From positions 20,496,002 through 20,560,001 of the forward strand of contig NC_073693.1 in the NCBI RefSeq assembly GCF_029784155.1: a stretch of DNA of 64,000 nucleotides, written 5' to 3'. The translations under genes were made by a program, and so were the position numbers. The DNA comes from Uranotaenia lowii (taxonomy: Eukaryota > Arthropoda > Insecta > Diptera > Culicidae). The notes beneath the pieces were generated by a model that did no database searches, was not told where the DNA came from, and was given only the letters and a program-made list of their open reading frames with translations. Each line of letters starts with the position of its first letter. The stretch's first letter is position 1. Below, piece after piece: positions 58,655 through 64,000 of this stretch.

Positions 58655-59418
58655 CATATCTATATCTTTTATGAAGAGATTAACCACCGTAATTTTTGTT
58701 TGTTACTTTGATTTATCGGCCTAGCGGTGAAAAGTGATGTCCTTTTTAGTAGGGACATCTAAAGATTATGAAATTTTTATATAGATGGATAGAAGGTTAG
58801 AAGAAATGAAAGATGGTGAAAATGAGCGGGTAGAATTTGTCTAGAAGCATTACCATCACATACCAAATTTTTGTTCCTCACGAGCCTACTACCATGAAGT
58901 GGTAGATACAGATAGAGTTGCATCTACCACCACACATTAGTAGGCTTAGCGTGGTCCGCCCCACAAGCGAGAACTTGTAGTGCGGACGAACAAAAAGATG
59001 ATATGTGATCGCTCAGATAAGCTCCCTTTAACTCAGAAACGCATCTATCGATGTTTAAGTCTTCTCAGTTTGTTATCTTCGCATTCGTTACATGCGGGGT
59101 TTGCATGCGAAACGGTACGGTCGATAGTCTGATAGTGACCAACCACCGATGCTATGATGTCGTGTTTTTATTTCTTTTTGGCCAAAGTTATTTTTAATTT
59201 TATGAAGAGATTAACCACCGTAAGTGAGGAACAAAAATTTGGTATGTGATGGTAATGCTTCTAGACAAATTCTACCCGCTCATTTTCACCATCTTTCATT
59301 TCTTCTAACCTTCTATCCATCTATATAAAAATTTCATAATCTTTAGATGTCCCTACTAAAAAGGACATCACTTTTCACCGCTAGGCCGATAAATCAAAGT
59401 AACAAACATATCTATATC
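58655..59418. repeat. Compound repeat: 185-bp perfect inverted arms, nested direct repeats and structured core
   Basis: Arms 58697-58881 and 59224-59408 are perfect reverse complements. A 26-bp direct repeat TTTTATGAAGAGATTAACCA... precedes each arm (58667-58692, 59198-59223), and CATATCTATATC brackets the whole (58655-58666, 59407-59418). The same left neighbour thus meets the arm in both orientations. The 316-bp core is unrelated to anything else seen here. Confidence 0.92.
58883..59111. other. Core with three strong stem-loops, possible structured RNA
   Basis: Stem 1: AGCCTACTA (58883) with TAGTAGGCT (to 58946), enclosing GTGGTAGAT/ATCTACCAC. Stem 2: GTCCGC (58954) with GCGGAC (to 58987), enclosing ACAAG/CTTGT. 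Stem 3: TTCGCAT (59078) with ATGCGAA (to 59111). Three perfect stems in 230 bp of otherwise non-repetitive, GC-richer DNA suggest a folded RNA or a fold-dependent mobile element. No known RNA family recognised; strand unknown. Confidence 0.5.
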
Positions 59419-60011
59419 ATAGTTAAAATTATACCTTTACAACAACTTAAATCATTCGTAACGTGAATTTGATAACTTTTGAAATAATGTGAAACATCGA
59501 AAGTTTACTCTAAAAAATTTTCAATTTTTTTATTGTTTACTAAGCTTTTACAGAAAAGGGTATATTTATGAAACATCTAATGAAAAACTAGACAGAATTT
59601 ACAGTTGGGTAATAAATGTAACTAGAACGACTTTTTTTAAGCAAAATTTTGACTTGAAAGAGATGTAATGATTAAAAAAGACTCAAACTCGAATTCATAC
59701 TGTTCATAGAATACTTTTCAAATTCACTTGTCCAATCGAGATATTTAAAAATTCAGACGAAGTTCGATTGAGTTGAGATTGAGGTCCGTACTTTGAAAAT
59801 TCAATATTATTTATGATATAACTAGAGTTCTTTGAAAAAAAAATTGTTTTAATTGTCAAAAGCTAAGCTTGTGAACGCTACTTTTTTTCAACAATACTAT
59901 TCTGCGATTTTTACAATTCTTACATTTTTTTTTAAATAATTTTTCTAAGGAAAATGTTACGTTTACAACTTTGGAAAATGGGCAGTCATTTTTATTATAT
60001 TTGGAGACCAT
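59419..60011. other. Unique AT-rich DNA
   Basis: No gene or element ends recognised. Confidence 0.4.
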
Positions 60012-60066
60012 CAGAATAGGGGATAGGCTTAGGGCACGTTAACTAAACAATCGCGAGAATTGTGCC
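60012..60066 (+). mobile_element. Copy 3 (diverged) of the ~59-bp element
   Basis: CAGAATAGGGGATAGGCTTA, GGGCACGTTAACTAAACAAT, CGCGAGAATTGTGCC. Internal deletion relative to copies 1 and 2; the GGGCAC/GTGCC pair is kept. No flanking duplication seen. Confidence 0.7.
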
Positions 60067-60587
60067 AAAATTGACTTTATATCCATGGTAGTCACGCAAT
60101 TTGACATTTCAGGGATAAATAAACCGATGAGATTTTAAATGCCTTGAAAAGATTGGCGTACATACATAAGTTGGGAGGATAATTCATATTTTTCAAATGG
60201 AGCAAAATTTGTAAAAATATGCAAGTAACAAAAACGACTTATTAAGATGTATCTATACCTACAAATAATAATAACTAATAATGACCCTTTAACCTTATAA
60301 GTCATTCAGGTCAGGTTATCTATACAAAGGTTCCCAGAATTTTTTCAGCACGTATCCAGGCCAGAAAAATCCGGACTATTTTCATCAAAAAACCTGGCAT
60401 TTTATTTCAAAATTAACGATCAAAATTCAAGGCAATATCAATAGCAAAAACAAAGTTAAAATTTTTCCATCAAAAAATCAGCAGACTTTAAATCGTTTTT
60501 TAGGCTTCCACAAAACCTTTCATGATTATTTTTATTAAACTTAATAAAAAATTCTGGTTTTGGAAGTAAACATTAATTTTTGTAATA

Positions 60588-60986
60588 TTGTCATTTTTGT
60601 CATTTTTGTCATTGTTGTCAATTTTGTCATTTTTGTCATTTTTGTCATTTTTGTCATTTTTGGCATTTTTGTCATTTTTGTCATTTTTGTCATTTTTGTC
60701 ATTTTTGTCATTTTTGTCATTTTTGTCATTTTTGTCATTTTTGTCATTTTTGTCATTTTTGTCATTTTTGTCATTTTTGTCATTTTTGTCATTTTTGTCA
60801 TTTTTGTCATTTTTGTCATTTTTGTCATTTTTGTCATTTTTGTCATTTTTGTCATTTTTGTCATTTTTGTCATTTTTGTCATTTTTGTCATTTTTGTCAT
60901 TTTTGTCATATTTGTTATATTTGTCATTTTTGTCATTTTTGTCATTTTTGTCATTTTTGTCGTTTTTGTCATTTTTTTTGTAAATT
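60588..60986. repeat. 9-bp satellite array (about 44 copies, GTCATTTTT)
   Basis: Homogeneous GTCATTTTT with rare variants (GGCATTTTT near 60661, GTTATATTT near 60914). Flanked on the right by GGTCATTGCTAAAAGTTGTT as in the 50-53 kb array. Confidence 0.96.
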
Positions 60987-61885
60987 TGGTCATTGCTAAA
61001 AGTTGTTTTTCTTACTTCCATATTTTTTCAAACTTTTGATGATTTTTGTCCTATTTTTTACTCATGACCATCACACAAACTCGAAAAAATAATAAATTTT
61101 ACTGTTACGATTCAAAATAAATCAGAATCATTTAAAAAAAATCCGATACGTTATTTATTTATTATTCTAAATGATTATCCTGATTCTGAACTAGAAATTT
61201 TAAGTTAATATTTTCGAAACACCAGAAAACGAATGCGAATTAAAATTTCGAATAAAACTTTGGATATAAAAATCAGTGCACAAAAATAGAATACATAAAA
61301 TATAATACTCGTTTAAAGACATACACACATAAGAAAATGATAATAATTGTTTTTCATTAATCATATTAATTTACATTCTCTATCTTCATTTTCAATTGAA
61401 GGGTTGATTGAGAAATTTCTATGTAAGATCTTAAATTTTATGTATTTGAAACGTGAATTTCGGATGATTCCTTAAATAATCGAATTCAGAACAGATAAAA
61501 ATAAAAATAATAGATTCCAAGTTTTCATGTCAATATTGAAAGCGCAAAGCAAATGTTTTTAAGTTGACATTACGCATTAAAAAAAAAGCTTTAATGTTGC
61601 TACTTTGAATCATTTTATTAACTTTTCATAGATTAATTCAAAAATCACAATCGTTGAGCGATTTCTTTTGATAGCTTTCTGTTTGTTACTGAAGAATTAA
61701 TGGATTTTGGTTTGGATTTTGTCTCTGGCGGGGTCTTAGTTGTGCTTTGCTGTTTCTCCGGCTAAATGGAAAGGTACGGGATATTTCTAGAAATTTTGCT
61801 GAATTATTGAAAGACAAATTTAGAATTTTATCGAAAATTGAGACCGATCATTCATGCGACGAAATGAGGGGTTACGCGTACACGC
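60987..61885. other. Satellite flank and AT-rich unique DNA
   Basis: Starts with the flank shared with 53508 onward (CATTGCTAAAAGTTGTTTTT, AAACTTTTGATGATTTTTGT). No gene recognised. Confidence 0.45.
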
Positions 61886-61887
61886 GC

Positions 61888-62032
<145 letters not shown>

Positions 62033-62039
62033 TTAATCT

Positions 62040-62917
62040 TCCACCATCTACATAAACAAACAACAAAAAGTCACAACTGGCTGATTGTAATATTTTTAAA
62101 CCTTTACCATATTTTTCCAATGTGTGATGCAATTTGGGAAATAAGATTACTTCAAACACGCTTTGCAGTACAATAAAATATTTTTACGAATGAAATGAAA
62201 ATTTTTTACAAAACCTCAGATTTTTATGTGAACATACCGAGTTTAAAATACATAAACATTAATCTTTTGACGATTTCCGGAAGAACTGATCAAAATCAAT
62301 TCAATTCACACTCTCTGTCGGACCGTTCCACAGCCCAGATTAACAAAAATTAAAAATAATTTGTAACCTTGCTTGTGCCCTTGTTTGAGACATTGTACAT
62401 TTAAAAATAGCGATTGAAGCGAAAAGTAAAATTCGTGTTTAAAGTAAAAATTGGAAGACTGTAAATTGAGAGATTTCAGAATATTACATTGGTAATGTAA
62501 ACTTAAATTATTTCCAAACCCTTTGCTTTCTTGGTTAGTTTTATCTGAGAATAAAACACATCAAGTTTTTTGTTTAAGATAAATTCAATTCCATCTGTTA
62601 TTTTACTTTTGATTCATTTAATTATAAAAAAATCAACTCATCAGTTTGTTTAAATAGGAATTTAATAAACAGAAGAAACATTTAAAGTTGGATAAAGATA
62701 TCAGATAAAGTAGATATTCTATAGCAAAGTTTTGACAAGTTGTTTGTTGGATAATAGTAAACAAAAGTGATGAATCTGTACTACCGAATCAAATTCTTTT
62801 ATAAAATCAGAAGGAACGTAGATTAATATAGAAAAGTTTGCCATTGTTTGATTTTCACACTAGTCAAAAGTGTTTCCTGATCATTTCCCTTCACCCATCC
62901 TCAAAAAATAATTATTT
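62040..62917. other. Unique AT-rich DNA
   Basis: No gene or element ends recognised. Confidence 0.4.
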
Positions 62918-63190
62918 GCTAGGATGCAGAGGTAACCTCGGTCCTAAAGCATGAATTTGTTCTTTTATCCCTTTCTCTCTTTTTCAAAATCTGTCTATTG
63001 ACTACTAGGACGTGGCCGGCGCCGTTATTGATGTTTAAAGAGAGAGCATCAGTTTTGTTCATTGTGAATGTGCTGTCAATCCCAGACACCATTCTTTTGA
63101 CCTCTGGACAAAATTGATGGCCTCGGTCAATCACGGAGTAGCAACCATTGGCGATGTGGAATTCGTTCTACTGAGCCACGCCTACGATCA
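62918..63190 (-). mobile_element. Possible tRNA-derived SINE (minus strand)
   Basis: On the minus strand, GGCGTGGCTCAGTAGAACG resembles an A box and GTGATTGACCGAGGCC lies at B-box distance but fits poorly. GC-richer than its surroundings. A 71-codon frame (62919-63134) overlaps it and is not recognised. Flanking duplications were not found. Confidence 0.3.
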
Positions 63191-64000
63191 TGGAATTCGA
63201 AATGCGGTTGTTTTTAAAAGATTTCCATCATTTAAAAAAAACATCAACTAAGTTTACAAAGCTTATTAAAATACATCGAGTTTAAATATTCTTCAGATTG
63301 TATTTCGAGTTCAATGATTTAGGGTGGATGTGAGTAGTCAATCAAGCTAAGCTAGCTATTAATTCAAAAATCACAATCGATTCAACATGAAGCGTTCAAG
63401 CGTATAAATAGTTTAAAATGTTTGTCGGCGTCAAATAAATCTTGAAATGCTCTTATTAAAAGAACATAACTTTTCAAATTGAAATATAATTTGAAGATGA
63501 AACAGATGGGTTTTTAACTTTCTAGAAATAAAACGTCTTACAATAGTAAAACTTATTTATAGAATATGGTTTGGTGCTAATGTTTTATTGATTGATTTGG
63601 AAGATTTTGGCATTCTGAACTCTATTTTTCTATCAGCCCAATTTCCAAAGATTTATTTAGTAGAATTTGGCGTCCTGAACTAGAATCTTTTGTCAGATTT
63701 TGTCTATCATCTTGTTGTGATATGGAAATTATTTTTTAAATCATCAATTTTAAGTGGGTCTACATATAATTTATATCGAATATTTCATATCAGCATGAAA
63801 TTTGTATTAATATAAACGATTTAATTATAATCAAAGTGATTAATAAGAAAGTAATGGATGACTTTCGTGAGAAATAAACGCCTGTTATAGGGTTTTCAAC
63901 TTGTAGATGTGTAAAATAAGACTTGGATAAATGAATTTTGAAGTCCAAAATGGTTGATTTAAAATTCTGGAACTTGTTAAGTAACACTTCTTGATTAAAG
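63191..64000. other. Unique AT-rich DNA to window end
   Basis: No gene or element ends recognised. Confidence 0.4.

Overview
The window reads as eukaryotic intergenic or intronic DNA from an AT-rich, repeat-laden insect genome. The mix of short non-autonomous DNA transposons, a tRNA-derived SINE with two B boxes, a Helitron-type end and TA-flanked MITEs beginning GGGGAGAGTGG fits a culicid mosquito best. That assignment is inference from repeat style; no conserved protein-coding gene was recognised that would settle it. There are no operons and no bacterial-type genes.

Layout. 1-1610: 9-bp satellite arrays that flip orientation across a 48-bp palindromic junction. 3.48-4.21 kb: a near-perfect 327-bp-arm palindrome. 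5.37-8.67 kb: a diverged 65-82-bp minisatellite. 8.76-15.24 kb: mostly unique DNA with three hAT-type MITEs that have clean 8-bp target-site duplications. 18.86-23.11 kb: a second hAT family, piggyBac-like and TA-flanked MITEs. 26.9-29.4 kb: nested MITEs. 30.03-31.67 kb and 32.27-32.89 kb: two long-TIR foldback elements. 33.2-33.86 kb: a candidate small gene on the minus strand. 35.5-38.8 kb: a Helitron-like region split by a SINE. 38.8-42.0 kb: old 9-bp arrays split by a 2.07-kb element. 44.04-45.30 kb: a 13-bp array. 46.06-46.68 kb and 53.97-58.59 kb: two elements with CCCGAGCAGAC termini. 47.4-48.0 kb: an 11-bp array. 50.33-53.52 kb: a 3.2-kb 9-bp array. 58.65-59.42 kb: a 185-bp perfect inverted repeat around a core with three strong hairpins. 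60.59-60.99 kb: another 9-bp array. 61.89-62.03 kb: a GT microsatellite.

Coding content is sparse. The most interesting coding signal is a pair of back-to-back paralogous two-exon modules at 54.9-56.04 kb. They share an intron acceptor and show synonymous third-position changes, yet both have reading-frame problems, so they look like remnants or unusual copies of an unrecognised gene. They lie between two CCCGAGCAGAC termini, so they may be cargo of a 4.6-kb transposon. The long open frames in the simple arrays (up to about 1,080 codons) are artefacts of unit length and composition, not genes.
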